A program made the position numbers and the translations under genes. The notes beneath the pieces are model-generated. The model made no database searches. It saw nothing but the letters and a program-made list of their open reading frames with translations, and had not been told where the DNA came from. From Polyangium jinanense (GTDB lineage: Bacteria > Myxococcota > Polyangia > Polyangiales > Polyangiaceae), in the NCBI RefSeq assembly GCF_028435365.1, contig NZ_JAGTJJ010000003.1, positions 248,001-312,000 of the forward strand: 64,000 nucleotides of DNA, in the 5' to 3' direction. Positions 24,531-32,377 of the stretch are shown here, piece by piece; positions within the stretch are counted from its first letter, which is position 1; every line of letters begins with the position of its first letter.

Positions 24531-26575
24531 AAGCAAAGTTCATCGACGTCCTGCTCGATGAGCGCCGTGAGCGTGGTGCCGCCGCCGTGTCCCGAGCCCC
24601 GGAGCGGCAGCAGCAAATACGGCCCGCCGACTGTGTTTTCCGCCTGGAGCCGGGCGACCATTTTCAAGGGATCGTACGGCGGCGCGATCCGATCGTTGAG
24701 GGCCGGGACAAATGCGATCACGGGGTAACGGCGGTCGGCTCGAACGTTGTGATACGGCGAATACCCGGCGAGGTAGGCGCCTTCGACGGGATCGTCGGGC
24801 GATCCGTATTCGACGGTCGCCGAGCTCATGAAGCCGAATTTCGGAAATTGCAGCATGTCGAGGGTCGGCGCGCGGCAGAACACGGCGCCGAACGCCTCGG
24901 GCGCTTGCATCGCGGTGACGGCGACGAGCACCCCGCCGTTGCTGTTGCCGCGCGACGCGAGCCGGGAGGGCGTCGTGTACCCTGCCGACACGAGGAAACG
25001 CGCCGCGGCGATGTAATCGTCGAAGGCGTTTTGCCGCCGCGTCTTGACGGCGGCCTCGTGCCAGGCGCGGCCATATTCGCCGCCGCCTCGCACGTTCGCG
25101 AACGCGAGCACGCCGCCGAGCTTCAGCCATGCGGCGGTGACGGCCGAAAAGCGCGGCTGGAGTGAGATGTTGAATCCTCCGTAGCCGCTCAGCCGCACCG
25201 GCATGCGCCCGTCGCGCGGCAGATCCTTCCGGTGGATGATGAACATCGACACCCGCGTGCCGTCGGCTGATTCGTACCAGACCTGATCCGTCACGTACGC
25301 CGCGGGGTCGAGCCCGACGTCGGGCACGTGGTACGGCGTCAGGCGGTCCGACGCGTAATCGTACCGATAATGGGAGGGTGGCTGCACGTACGACTCGAAG
25401 CTCACCCACACCTCGTCGCCCTTCCAGGCGCCGCTGACGCCGCTGACGATGCCTTCCCCGTCATTCCGATTGACCGAGCCGAGCGCCGGCAGCACGAGGT
25501 CGCGGAGGTAGGCGCCGTCCTCGGCGTGGATGCGGACGCGATGGGAGGCCGCGTGGCAATAGACCGCGTAAAGCCGACCGGAGACGCCTGCGACGGTCTG
25601 CAACGTGTCCTCGTTCTCGGCGATTAGCGTCCGCCACTCGGTCGGCGCCGCCAGCGACGCAATACAAGCGCGGCCGCGTGGCGCATCGAGATCGGTATGG
25701 ATCAGCAGCGAATCCCCGATCACCTGCACCTGGTTGAGCGACCGCATGACGGGCGCCACCGGCAAGAGCGCGTCGTCGGCGAGCCTGAGCAGGTAGACCA
25801 CGCTCGCGTGCACGTAATCCCATTTGTAAAGCACGGCGAAGCGGCCGCACTCGCTGACCTTGACCGAGCACCAGTATTCCTTGTTGTGCTCGTCCCCGAA
25901 GACCCGGCGCGCCGGCGTGTTCGATCCGATCCGGTGCTCGTAAATGGCATTCCAGTGCGCCTCGTCGCCCGCGGGCACCTCGCCCGGGTCGGGACACGCT
26001 GAATAAAAGAAGCCGGATCCATCGGGTCGCCAGGCCAGCGACGCATGGCCCGTCCCGCGAGGCCGATCCGGAAGCACACGCCCCGTCTCGACGTCGAGCA
26101 CATGAATCACCGCCTCGTGCGTGCTCCCCACGGCCTTCCCGAACGCGACCCGCGTGCCGTCGGGCGAGGGCACCGCGAACACCAGCGCCTCGTCGCTCGC
26201 CCACGTATTCGGGTCGAGCACCGTTTCGAGCGGCGCGCCTCGTTCACGCCGCAAGAGGAGCTTTGGCTTCTCGTCGTCCGCGTCGGCCTGCCAGACGAAC
26301 TCGCGACCGTTCGAGCCCGTACGAATCGGCGGCGAGCGTCGCGCATACCGCGCGGAGCGGGCGACCGCGTCCCTGAGCCAGTCGCGCCCCGGCACCACGC
26401 CGAGCACGCCGCGCGTGATGGCCTCTTGCGAGGCGAGGAAGCCTTGGGTCTCCGCGTCGTCGAGCCGTTCGAGCCAGGCGTACGGATCGTCGAAGCGCCT
26501 GCCGTGCACGGTGAAGCCGCTTTCCGGATCACGTCGGGTCGGGGGGAATCGCAGCGGTTCGGTAAGCTTTTTCAT
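24440..26575 (-). CDS. Prolyl oligopeptidase family serine peptidase (S9A)
   Basis: 711 residues. The N-terminal part shows the S9A start (FDDPYAWLERLDDAETQGFLASQ) and a seven-bladed propeller of repeats (GSGFFYSACPDPGEVPAGDEAHWNA and others). The catalytic domain has Ser545 in SRGNSNGGVLVA, Asp628 in PALNDRIAPP and His663 in RGSGHGGGTT. The length is typical. No signal peptide is visible, so it is probably cytoplasmic. It cleaves short peptides after proline. The last ~25 residues are a low-complexity Ala/Gly tail read antisense to the neighbouring lipoprotein's Ala/Pro tail, so this tail is probably not part of the fold. Confidence 0.95.
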   Translation of the reverse strand: MKKLTEPLRFPPTRRDPESGFTVHGRRFDDPYAWLERLDDAETQGFLASQEAITRGVLGVVPGRDWLRDAVARSARYARRSPPIRTGSNGREFVWQADADDEKPKLLLRRERGAPLETVLDPNTWASDEALVFAVPSPDGTRVAFGKAVGSTHEAVIHVLDVETGRVLPDRPRGTGHASLAWRPDGSGFFYSACPDPGEVPAGDEAHWNAIYEHRIGSNTPARRVFGDEHNKEYWCSVKVSECGRFAVLYKWDYVHASVVYLLRLADDALLPVAPVMRSLNQVQVIGDSLLIHTDLDAPRGRACIASLAAPTEWRTLIAENEDTLQTVAGVSGRLYAVYCHAASHRVRIHAEDGAYLRDLVLPALGSVNRNDGEGIVSGVSGAWKGDEVWVSFESYVQPPSHYRYDYASDRLTPYHVPDVGLDPAAYVTDQVWYESADGTRVSMFIIHRKDLPRDGRMPVRLSGYGGFNISLQPRFSAVTAAWLKLGGVLAFANVRGGGEYGRAWHEAAVKTRRQNAFDDYIAAARFLVSAGYTTPSRLASRGNSNGGVLVAVTAMQAPEAFGAVFCRAPTLDMLQFPKFGFMSSATVEYGSPDDPVEGAYLAGYSPYHNVRADRRYPVIAFVPALNDRIAPPYDPLKMVARLQAENTVGGPYLLLPLRGSGHGGGTTLTALIEQDVDELCFYCWALDVAPPATGAAGAGGGAEAGAAGAG

Positions 26576-26653
26576 GCGGGTAGCGCTTCCTTTTCGGGCG
26601 GGTGGGGAGGGCGGGGGCGCGGCGATCGGAGGGTAGACGGGAGCTCTTGCCCG

Positions 26654-27655
26654 TCAGCCTTCTCCGAGCCGCCGGAGATGGGGTCGCCCTCCGGCTTCTT
26701 CCACGACGACCCAGGGATCCTTCCGATCGTAGGCCGTGACGCCCCAGATGGGGAATGGGGGGGCTTGGTCGAGGGAGGTGAGGCCGTCGTGGAGGAGGGA
26801 GCGGCCGTGGGCGGTGAGCGAGTAGAGCGCCCGCCACATGTGCGGCTGTCCGTGAAGATCGGCGATGAGCGCGGCGGGCTCGTGCGTCGCCCATTGGACG
26901 ATGCGCTTGAAGTGGATGACGTCTCCGGTGAGGTCGAACCACTGGCGGAATACATCGCCCTTCGCCCCCTCGCGCATGAAAATGCGTGCGGGGGTCCTGG
27001 GCGTGTCATCGACCAGATCGAGCATGAGGGTATCGACGGTCGAGAGCGAAAGCCCGCGCTCGCTCAGCCGGGGGAAAAAGCCCGCTTGGTAGGCGCCGAG
27101 TTCAAAGAACTCCTTGCGTGATCGTGTCTCGCGGGGGGGGTTTCCGGAGAGGATTGGCGAAGGAGCCGTGAGCTTCTTCCAGAAGAGCGCCTTTTCGCGG
27201 ACCTCGCGTAGGGAGAGAGAACGCATTGTCTCCCACGCGCGACGCGCCATCGCGGGCTTCAGGCTGACATAACCGATGCCGAACGTGATGGGCGGCTTCC
27301 GCTCCTCGTGCTCTCCCACGACGACGAGCGAAAGATCGGGCTCGGTGGGCCTGTGCTGAAGCCGCTGGAAGCAAAGCGCCCAGAGCGCGACCCGGTCGTC
27401 CCACGAGGGAGACGTCCAGATGACGACCGGCTCATCCGCGGCGAGCGCATCGAGGGCCCGGCGGTAAGGGACGAGAAACTTCCGGCGATCCGTCCCTCGG
27501 TACTCCCAGTAATCCGCGCGCATGCGCATCTGGTCCTGGAGATCCCGAACGCAGGGACCTACGAGCCAGCCGTCGGCGACCACGTTCACAGGGAGGCGCA
27601 TCCCGCGGCGAACAACACGCGCGACAGCGTCGGAGGTAGCGATGTGGAGGGTCAT
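26654..27655 (-). CDS. DUF1835-like domain protein
   Basis: 333 residues from ATG 27655; the longer open frame to 28180 runs antisense-frame through the neighbouring gene and is discarded. The start TLHIATSDAVARVVRRGMRLPVNVVADGWLVGPC resembles DUF1835 (a Rossmann-like segment with a bound-D and GP pattern). Residues ~90-110 (VIWTSPSWDDRVALWAL) fit the rest of that domain. A helical C-terminal half ends in WVVVEEAGGRPHLRRLG. The family function is unknown. It follows the Cys-rich lipoprotein gene after 7 bp in the same direction. Confidence 0.75.
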   Translation of the reverse strand: MTLHIATSDAVARVVRRGMRLPVNVVADGWLVGPCVRDLQDQMRMRADYWEYRGTDRRKFLVPYRRALDALAADEPVVIWTSPSWDDRVALWALCFQRLQHRPTEPDLSLVVVGEHEERKPPITFGIGYVSLKPAMARRAWETMRSLSLREVREKALFWKKLTAPSPILSGNPPRETRSRKEFFELGAYQAGFFPRLSERGLSLSTVDTLMLDLVDDTPRTPARIFMREGAKGDVFRQWFDLTGDVIHFKRIVQWATHEPAALIADLHGQPHMWRALYSLTAHGRSLLHDGLTSLDQAPPFPIWGVTAYDRKDPWVVVEEAGGRPHLRRLGEG

Positions 27656-27662
27656 GGCACGC

Positions 27663-28208
27663 TCAGAACCCACAAGCCCGGCAATCTGATGATGGGTACG
27701 CCCCGCGTTCGCACTCTTTCTGGCAGAACCTGCAGACTGTATCGCTCGTTTTGGGTATCGTGTGCATGCACGGGTGAAAGGGAGCATGCTCGATGCACCA
27801 CATATATTTGTCGTGGCATGTGATGATGGCTCCGTGCTCGCAATTGTCCTGGCACGCCTTGTACTTCGCATGCGCCGTATCCTGACAAGCCCTCCGCTGT
27901 GCGTCGTCCGCGATCTTGGCGCATTCGATGGAGTCGGCATCATACTGCGCCTGACACTTGTCATCACACGGCCCACCCGAGATGATGTTGCACACGGGCT
28001 CCTGATCCGGATCCACGCTCTGCGGCTTGAACGGCACCTGCCCATACCCGCCTGCGCCCACCCCGGTTGGGACGATCGGCCCGCCCCCCGCCCCCACCGT
28101 CTCGTACAGCTCCTCCCGGGGAAAACACTCCCCGTCCGTGTAGTTGCACGCCATGAAGCACGAGCCCAGGACGGCCGCAATCCCCAGATATCCTCTCGTC
28201 TTATTCAC
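27663..28208 (-). CDS. Cysteine-rich lipoprotein
   Basis: 181 residues. I choose GTG 28208 because it overlaps the upstream TGA (GTGA) and has GGAGG 5 nt before it; ATG 28220 would need an extra MEVE. The leader GYLGIAAVLGSCFMAC gives a lipobox-like FMAC. After a Gly/Pro linker, the mature protein has about 17 cysteines, many as CxxxC pairs (CDDKCQAQYDADSIEC, CQDTAHAKYKACQDNC, CRFCQKEC). The spacing suggests a helical, disulfide-braced extracytoplasmic domain. The gene is coupled to the envelope protein gene just upstream. I recognise no family. Confidence 0.82.
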   Translation of the reverse strand: MNKTRGYLGIAAVLGSCFMACNYTDGECFPREELYETVGAGGGPIVPTGVGAGGYGQVPFKPQSVDPDQEPVCNIISGGPCDDKCQAQYDADSIECAKIADDAQRRACQDTAHAKYKACQDNCEHGAIITCHDKYMWCIEHAPFHPCMHTIPKTSDTVCRFCQKECERGAYPSSDCRACGF

Positions 28209-28744
28209 TTCGACCTCCATCGAAACACAGGGCCCGCCACGAACATCGCCGCCCAGCCCCCTGGAAGCACGGCACTCTGCCCACCCACCCAATCCACGTT
28301 CGCGCTGACCGACACCCCGACGGGACCGGCGAAGTAGACGTTCGCCAGCGCATGCCCACCCGGCGCCAAACCCACGACGCGCCCGCACAACGCCACCCCG
28401 CACGCCGGCATCGAGTAGAGCGAGAACGAAGGCCCTATCCGGACCTCGCCATCCTTCCACGCGTACCCGAAGGCAACGGACGTCTGGTTGTACACCCCGA
28501 CCCCGAGCCTGCCCGTTCCGGGCAGGATGCTGCAAAGATCGTCCACGCCAAACGAGAAACCACTCTCCCGGCGCCACGCGAGCGCCACGTGCGGGCTCAC
28601 CGCGAAGCGCGGCAGGGTCCCGACGAGGATCCCTCCCAGGCCCACGCCACCGCTGAGCTCGTACGCCTCCGCCGGCGTCGCGAACGCGAGGAGACCGCCG
28701 CACGCCAGAGCGAACGCCCGGATGATGAGACGTGGAACGTTCAC
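28205..28744 (-). CDS. Secreted envelope protein, probable small beta-barrel
   Basis: 179 residues from GTG 28744 with GGAGGGG directly upstream. The signal peptide IIRAFALACGGLLAFATPAEA ends at an AEA cleavage site. The mature part alternates short beta-like stretches (YELSGGVGLGGILVG, RFAVSPHVALAWRRESGFSFGVD, VGVYNQTSVAFGYAW) and ends in VAGPVFRWRSK, consistent with a small outer-membrane barrel. The gene is first in a coupled pair with the Cys-rich lipoprotein. Its upstream region is the 43-bp repeat array. Confidence 0.78.
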   Translation of the reverse strand: MNVPRLIIRAFALACGGLLAFATPAEAYELSGGVGLGGILVGTLPRFAVSPHVALAWRRESGFSFGVDDLCSILPGTGRLGVGVYNQTSVAFGYAWKDGEVRIGPSFSLYSMPACGVALCGRVVGLAPGGHALANVYFAGPVGVSVSANVDWVGGQSAVLPGGWAAMFVAGPVFRWRSK

Positions 28745-28809
28745 CCCTCCGCCCCCCCGCAGGTAGGTGTGCCCACCATCGAGAATGTGACCTACCCAAT
28801 GAACAGCGT

Positions 28810-29210
28810 GCGATCAAGCGCAAATCGAGCGGTCGCGCCTGCGCGGTGGTGCTTGCGTCGGCGCAAGAGGGGTCCTGGCGAGTGCCGGAAGGTGTTTGCG
28901 CCGGCGCAAGAGGGGTCCTGGCGAGTGCCGGAAGGTGCTTGCGTCGGCGCAAGAGGGGTCCTGGCGAGTGCCGGAAGGTGTTTGCGCCGGCGCAAGAGGG
29001 GTCCTGGCGAGTGCCGGAAGGTGTTTGCGCCGGCGCAAGAGGGGTCCTGGCGAGCGCCGGAAGGTATTTGCGTCAGCGCAAGAGGGCTCCTGGCGAGCGC
29101 CGGAAGGTATTTGCGTCAGCGCAAGAGAGGTCCTGGCGAGCGCCGGAAGGTGTTTGCGTCAGCGCAAGACACGCCATGCAGATGGCCTACCGGCCGTTGC
29201 GCCAGCGCAA
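28810..29210. repeat. 43-bp tandem array of palindromic cores (9 full copies plus a half site)
   Basis: The core TTGCGCCGGCGCAA (a perfect 14-bp palindrome in several copies) occurs at 28853, 28896, 28939, 28982, 29025, 29068, 29111, 29154 and 29197, each exactly 43 bp after the last. A half site (GCGCAA) at 28818-28823 is also in phase. Most cores are joined by a conserved 29-bp linker (consensus GAGGGGTCCTGGCGAGTGCCGGAAGGTG). The last interval, 29168-29196, has an unrelated sequence although the spacing is kept. Copies towards 29210 read TTGCGTCAGCGCAA and are more diverged. Because 43 is not a multiple of 3 and the unit lacks stops, frames on both strands remain open. The array fills most of the 522-bp space 28745-29266, upstream of the envelope gene at 28744. 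No other gene is supported there. Confidence 0.93.
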
Positions 29211-29266
29211 GGCACTCCCCACACGCTGGACGAGGCGCCTCGCGCCACACCCACGCACCACCGCCA

Positions 29267-30304
29267 TCATCCATCCTCTCGCCGCCGTCCCACCCTGTGC
29301 GGCAAGAACCAATCCGACCGATACCGCTCCATCGCCGTCCGCACGAGCCGCTCCACCAGCCCCTCGAACGTCATCCCCGCGGCATACGCCGATTTCGTGA
29401 AGCACGAAATGTAATCGAGCTCCGGGTAAATCCCCGGCAGCGGGTTGACCTCCAGCACGTACGGTTTTCCCGCGCCGTCGAGCCGCAAATCCACCCGCGC
29501 CCAGTCGCGGATCCCGAGCGCCTCGCACGTGCCGATCGCGAGAGACTCGATTTCACGCTGGAGCCCGCTGTCGACCTGCGCCGGGCAGAGCATGTGCTTC
29601 GTGCTGTGCCACGTGAACTTCGCGTCGTAGCCGTACACGCGCCGCGGGCTCCGCGGAATGGCGGTGAAATCGATCTCCACGAGCGGCAGCACCTCGAACG
29701 ATCCCCGATTGCCGATCACCGCGGCCGTGAACTCCCTGCCCGGCAAGAATTCCTCGACGAGCAATGGCTGGCGATATCGATCGAGGTACGTGCTCACGAT
29801 CCCCGCGAGCGCCGCGTCGTCGTCGACCACGTTCGCATCGTAAATCCCTTTGCCCGCCCCTTCCGCCACGGGCTTCGCGATCACCGGAAAAGCAAGGCCG
29901 AGCGCGCGATCGAGCGGGCGATGAATCACCGCCGCGCGCGGCGTCGGAATGCCCGCGCGGTCGAGGATACATTTCGTGTACCACTTGTCGTGCGTGATTC
30001 CGAGCGTCACCGGATCGCTGCCCACGTACGGCCATTGCAGCCATTCGAAGAGGGCAGGGGCCTGGGCTTCACGGCCGGTGCCGTAGATCCCCTCGGAGAG
30101 GTTGAAGATCAGATCGGGCCGGCGCTCCGCGGCGATCTCCTTCGGCGAGAGGGTCGTGGTGTCCCACACGCGTACGCTGCCGAGCCGTTCGAGCGACCGA
30201 ACGACCGCGTCCCGAAGCTCCGGGCTGTCGAGCTCGGCCAGATCCTCGTCCCCGAGGTGCGAGGTGTCCTTCGGGGTGAGCGAGATGCAGAGGGCGAGGT
30301 CCAT
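29267..30304 (-). CDS. D-alanine-D-alanine ligase-like ATP-grasp enzyme
   Basis: 345 residues. The N-terminal part has DLIFNLSEGIYGTGREAQAPALFEWLQWPYVGSDP, close to the Ddl N-domain. The ATP-grasp core shows FPVIAKPVAEGAGKGI and LLVEEFLPGREFTAAVIG, and the metal/phosphate end ARVDLRLDGAGKPYVLEVNPLPG. Ddl-family enzymes join two amino acids by an acyl-phosphate intermediate. No mur or ddl cluster partner is nearby, so it may be a Ddl-like ligase with another substrate rather than the peptidoglycan enzyme. It starts 70 bp from the divergent lipoprotein gene. Confidence 0.88.
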   Translation of the reverse strand: MDLALCISLTPKDTSHLGDEDLAELDSPELRDAVVRSLERLGSVRVWDTTTLSPKEIAAERRPDLIFNLSEGIYGTGREAQAPALFEWLQWPYVGSDPVTLGITHDKWYTKCILDRAGIPTPRAAVIHRPLDRALGLAFPVIAKPVAEGAGKGIYDANVVDDDAALAGIVSTYLDRYRQPLLVEEFLPGREFTAAVIGNRGSFEVLPLVEIDFTAIPRSPRRVYGYDAKFTWHSTKHMLCPAQVDSGLQREIESLAIGTCEALGIRDWARVDLRLDGAGKPYVLEVNPLPGIYPELDYISCFTKSAYAAGMTFEGLVERLVRTAMERYRSDWFLPHRVGRRREDG

Positions 30305-30374
30305 GAAGGTCCCGCACTCCTATCATCACGCGCCTCGCTCCTGCTCGTCCGCATCCTGCGCTATCTTCCGCGCC

Positions 30375-30683
30375 GTGAACCGGAAGGCCTTCGAGAAGAA
30401 CCCTCGCCTCCTCCTCCTCGCGCTGCCGCTCGTCCTCGCGCTCCTCGCCGGCTGCAAGCGTGGCGTCGAGTGCACGACCGAGATCACCGCCGGCGCGGGG
30501 ACGTTCAAGGGCACGGCCCACGGCGAGGGCGAGAAGGGCCCGGTCATGAAGGCCGCGCTCCGCAACGCCTGCCAGAAGATGTGCGTCGACACGAAGTCCC
30601 CCATGCTCGACGCGTGCATCACGCGCTGCACCGTCGACGTGGGCGCGACGAAGATCGGCGCGCGCAGCTCGTGCAACGACTGA
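30375..30683 (+). CDS. Small lipoprotein
   Basis: 102 residues from GTG 30375. The leader KNPRLLLLALPLVLALLAGC is a clear lipoprotein signal (LLAGC). The mature part contains seven cysteines (CKRGVECT, NACQKMCVDT, CITRCTVD, SSCND) around a GTFKGTAHGEG segment. The function is unknown. The next gene starts 13 bp downstream, so they may be cotranscribed. A longer open frame from 30102 reads antisense through the Ddl-like gene and is rejected. Confidence 0.8.
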   Translation: MNRKAFEKNPRLLLLALPLVLALLAGCKRGVECTTEITAGAGTFKGTAHGEGEKGPVMKAALRNACQKMCVDTKSPMLDACITRCTVDVGATKIGARSSCND

Positions 30684-30696
30684 AGCAGAGGCTCCC

Positions 30697-31395
30697 ATGA
30701 TGCTCGCCTGGTCCTTCTCCGCGCGCACGCTCGAAGAGATCGAGCGCCTCCTCCGCGCCCTCGGCAAACACCGCTACGTCCGCGAGGTCGATCATCGCAT
30801 CCACTGGACCGTTGATCGCGCCCTCGCCGATCTCCCCGCCTTCGCCCCGCACGCCCAGGCCTTCGCCGCGCGTCGCAGCCGCGAGAAGGGGCTCGAGATC
30901 GCCTCGCGTGATCCCTCGCTCTGGCGCTCGGCCACGGCGGACGAGATCTGCGCCGTCTTCCGCGCCTTCTGGACGCCGGGCGAGGACGCCGAGCGCTACA
31001 AACAAGCCCTGCGCGCCGTGCTCGCCGAGACGGGCCTGCCCCCCGCGACACACGAGCCCTTCGACGCCTCCGCGGACGAGCCCCCGCACCCCGAGCTCAT
31101 CCTGCTCGACTGGGAGCTCTTTCCCGTCGACGAGCTCGACGCCGATCGGCATCGCGGCGCGCTCGAAGCGATGGAAGAAGCGGGCGAGGAGGTCGACGCC
31201 TCCGCGCCCGTCTTCCAGGAAGGCCCGATCCTCGCCGCGCCGGAGCTCCTCGACGGCGCCCCGGGCGGCGAGCTTCGAGACGATTTTTTCGTGTGGTCCG
31301 ACGGACCCTACAGCTACTCGGATTACGTGTTTCGCGGCGCCGCGAAGGTCGCAAAACTCGCCGAGCCGCCGGTCGGGTATAACGACATCGACTAG
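30697..31395 (+). CDS. Hypothetical protein
   Basis: 232 residues from ATG 30697. The sequence is soluble and acidic, starting MLAWSFSARTLEEIERLLRALGKHRYV. WRSATADEICAVFRAFWTPGEDAERY lies in the middle, and a C-terminal FFVWSDGPYSYSDYVFRG motif is rich in aromatics. There is no signal peptide or membrane segment. I recognise no family. Codon bias matches the neighbours. Its stop is 4 bp from the stop of the convergent membrane protein gene. Confidence 0.7.
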   Translation: MMLAWSFSARTLEEIERLLRALGKHRYVREVDHRIHWTVDRALADLPAFAPHAQAFAARRSREKGLEIASRDPSLWRSATADEICAVFRAFWTPGEDAERYKQALRAVLAETGLPPATHEPFDASADEPPHPELILLDWELFPVDELDADRHRGALEAMEEAGEEVDASAPVFQEGPILAAPELLDGAPGGELRDDFFVWSDGPYSYSDYVFRGAAKVAKLAEPPVGYNDID

Positions 31396-31399
31396 GTCG

Positions 31400-31957
31400 C
31401 TACGGTCCGATCATAGGCCTTGATCGGCCCGGTTCGCCCGGGAGCGTCACGCCTGGCAGGTCCGCCTTGTGGACGCCCTCCTGGACCGGCGACTCCGTCG
31501 CGCTGATCGGCACGGTCTCGCTCACCCGCCCCGAGCGCATCGCGCGCACCGCGCCGAAGAAGGCGACGACGAACAGCACACCCGCGAGGATCGCGAGCCT
31601 GCCCGCCACCGAGGGGATGATCGCCCCGAGCCCGATCATCACCGCGATGATCGCCAGCACGGCCGCCGCGGCCCCGGAGATGAAGGCCACGAGGCCCCAC
31701 ACCACACGCGGCACCATCTCGCTCACGGCGCGCTGCGCTTCGAGTTTCCCGAGCGCGATGCCGTCCCGCACGAGCTCCGTCGCCACGTCGATCGTGTCCC
31801 GCGCGACGGCCGCGATCGCCTCTCCGGTCGACATCCCCACGCCGGCCGGCGGCCGCGCGATCGGCGGCAGCTCACGCTCCGTGATGCCGGGCGGCATCCT
31901 CGAAGGGCCGCGCACGAGCGCGTGCCCGTTTCCGTTCGATGGTCGCTCCTGCTTCAT
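31400..31957 (-). CDS. Small membrane protein, putative actinobacterial-type holin (phage holin superfamily III-like)
   Basis: 185 residues. A Pro-rich N-terminus (1-45) is followed by an amphipathic helix (AIAAVARDTIDVATELVRDGIALGKLEAQRAVSEM). Two transmembrane helices follow, at about 84-108 (VVWGLVAFISGAAAAVLAIIAVMIGLG) and 114-135. This is the layout of PF07332-type proteins, which are usually chromosomal envelope proteins rather than phage lysis genes. It lies 13 bp downstream of the small helical protein gene in the same direction. Confidence 0.78.
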   Translation of the reverse strand: MKQERPSNGNGHALVRGPSRMPPGITERELPPIARPPAGVGMSTGEAIAAVARDTIDVATELVRDGIALGKLEAQRAVSEMVPRVVWGLVAFISGAAAAVLAIIAVMIGLGAIIPSVAGRLAILAGVLFVVAFFGAVRAMRSGRVSETVPISATESPVQEGVHKADLPGVTLPGEPGRSRPMIGP

Positions 31958-31970
31958 CGCTCGCCCTCCT

Positions 31971-32198
31971 TCACAGCGGGCGCCAAGCGAGGCGCCGACG
32001 CCGACGCACCACGGCCGACACGATCCCGAGGAGCAAGAGCCCTCCGATCGTGACCGCGGCGCGCACGATGTTCTTGCGCATCGAGCCGGCGCTCGATTTC
32101 AGCATCGACGAGACACGACTGAGATCCGCGACGAGGCGCTCCTTCGCCAGCTCCAGCCTGTGCTCGAGCGCTCGTCGCTGTTCGTCCACGGGGATCAT
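31971..32198 (-). CDS. Small membrane-anchored helical protein (DUF3618-like)
   Basis: 75 residues from ATG 32198, which has GAGGGG 7 nt upstream; a longer start at 32243 is less supported. The N-terminal helix (DEQRRALEHRLELAKERLVADLSRVSSML) has the charged heptad look of DUF3618 proteins. It is followed by SMRKNIVRAAVTIGGLLLLGIVSAVV, a single membrane span, and an Arg-rich end. It is paired with the holin-like gene, a common arrangement for small envelope proteins. The role is unknown. Confidence 0.7.
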   Translation of the reverse strand: MIPVDEQRRALEHRLELAKERLVADLSRVSSMLKSSAGSMRKNIVRAAVTIGGLLLLGIVSAVVRRRRRLAWRPL

Positions 32199-32377
32199 CG
32201 TCGTACCCCTCGCCCTCAAATCCTGGTCGCTGACACGGTTCACGCCCGGCGAACGTGCAAGCCGCGTTCCCTACCTGTGCGGCGCGTGTGCGCAGCGAGC
32301 GGCCGCGGCCACAGGCGAACTTTGGGGTTTCGTTCCCTCGCCCGACGTGCCAAATCGGCCGGCGAGTAGGCATCCTC

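Noticed and set aside
28810..29210. CRISPR array
   Set aside because: The 43-bp units repeat as wholes; there are no unique spacers between fixed repeats, and no cas genes are in the window.
28352..30700. A 782-residue open frame on the + strand and several others through the 43-bp array
   Set aside because: The repeat unit has no stops in any frame and its length is not a multiple of three, so long frames arise from any start. The translation is Arg/Pro-rich and runs antisense through the Ddl-like gene.
31400..31957. A prophage holin
   Set aside because: There are no lysin, tail, capsid or integrase genes nearby, and similar two-span proteins are common as chromosomal envelope proteins.
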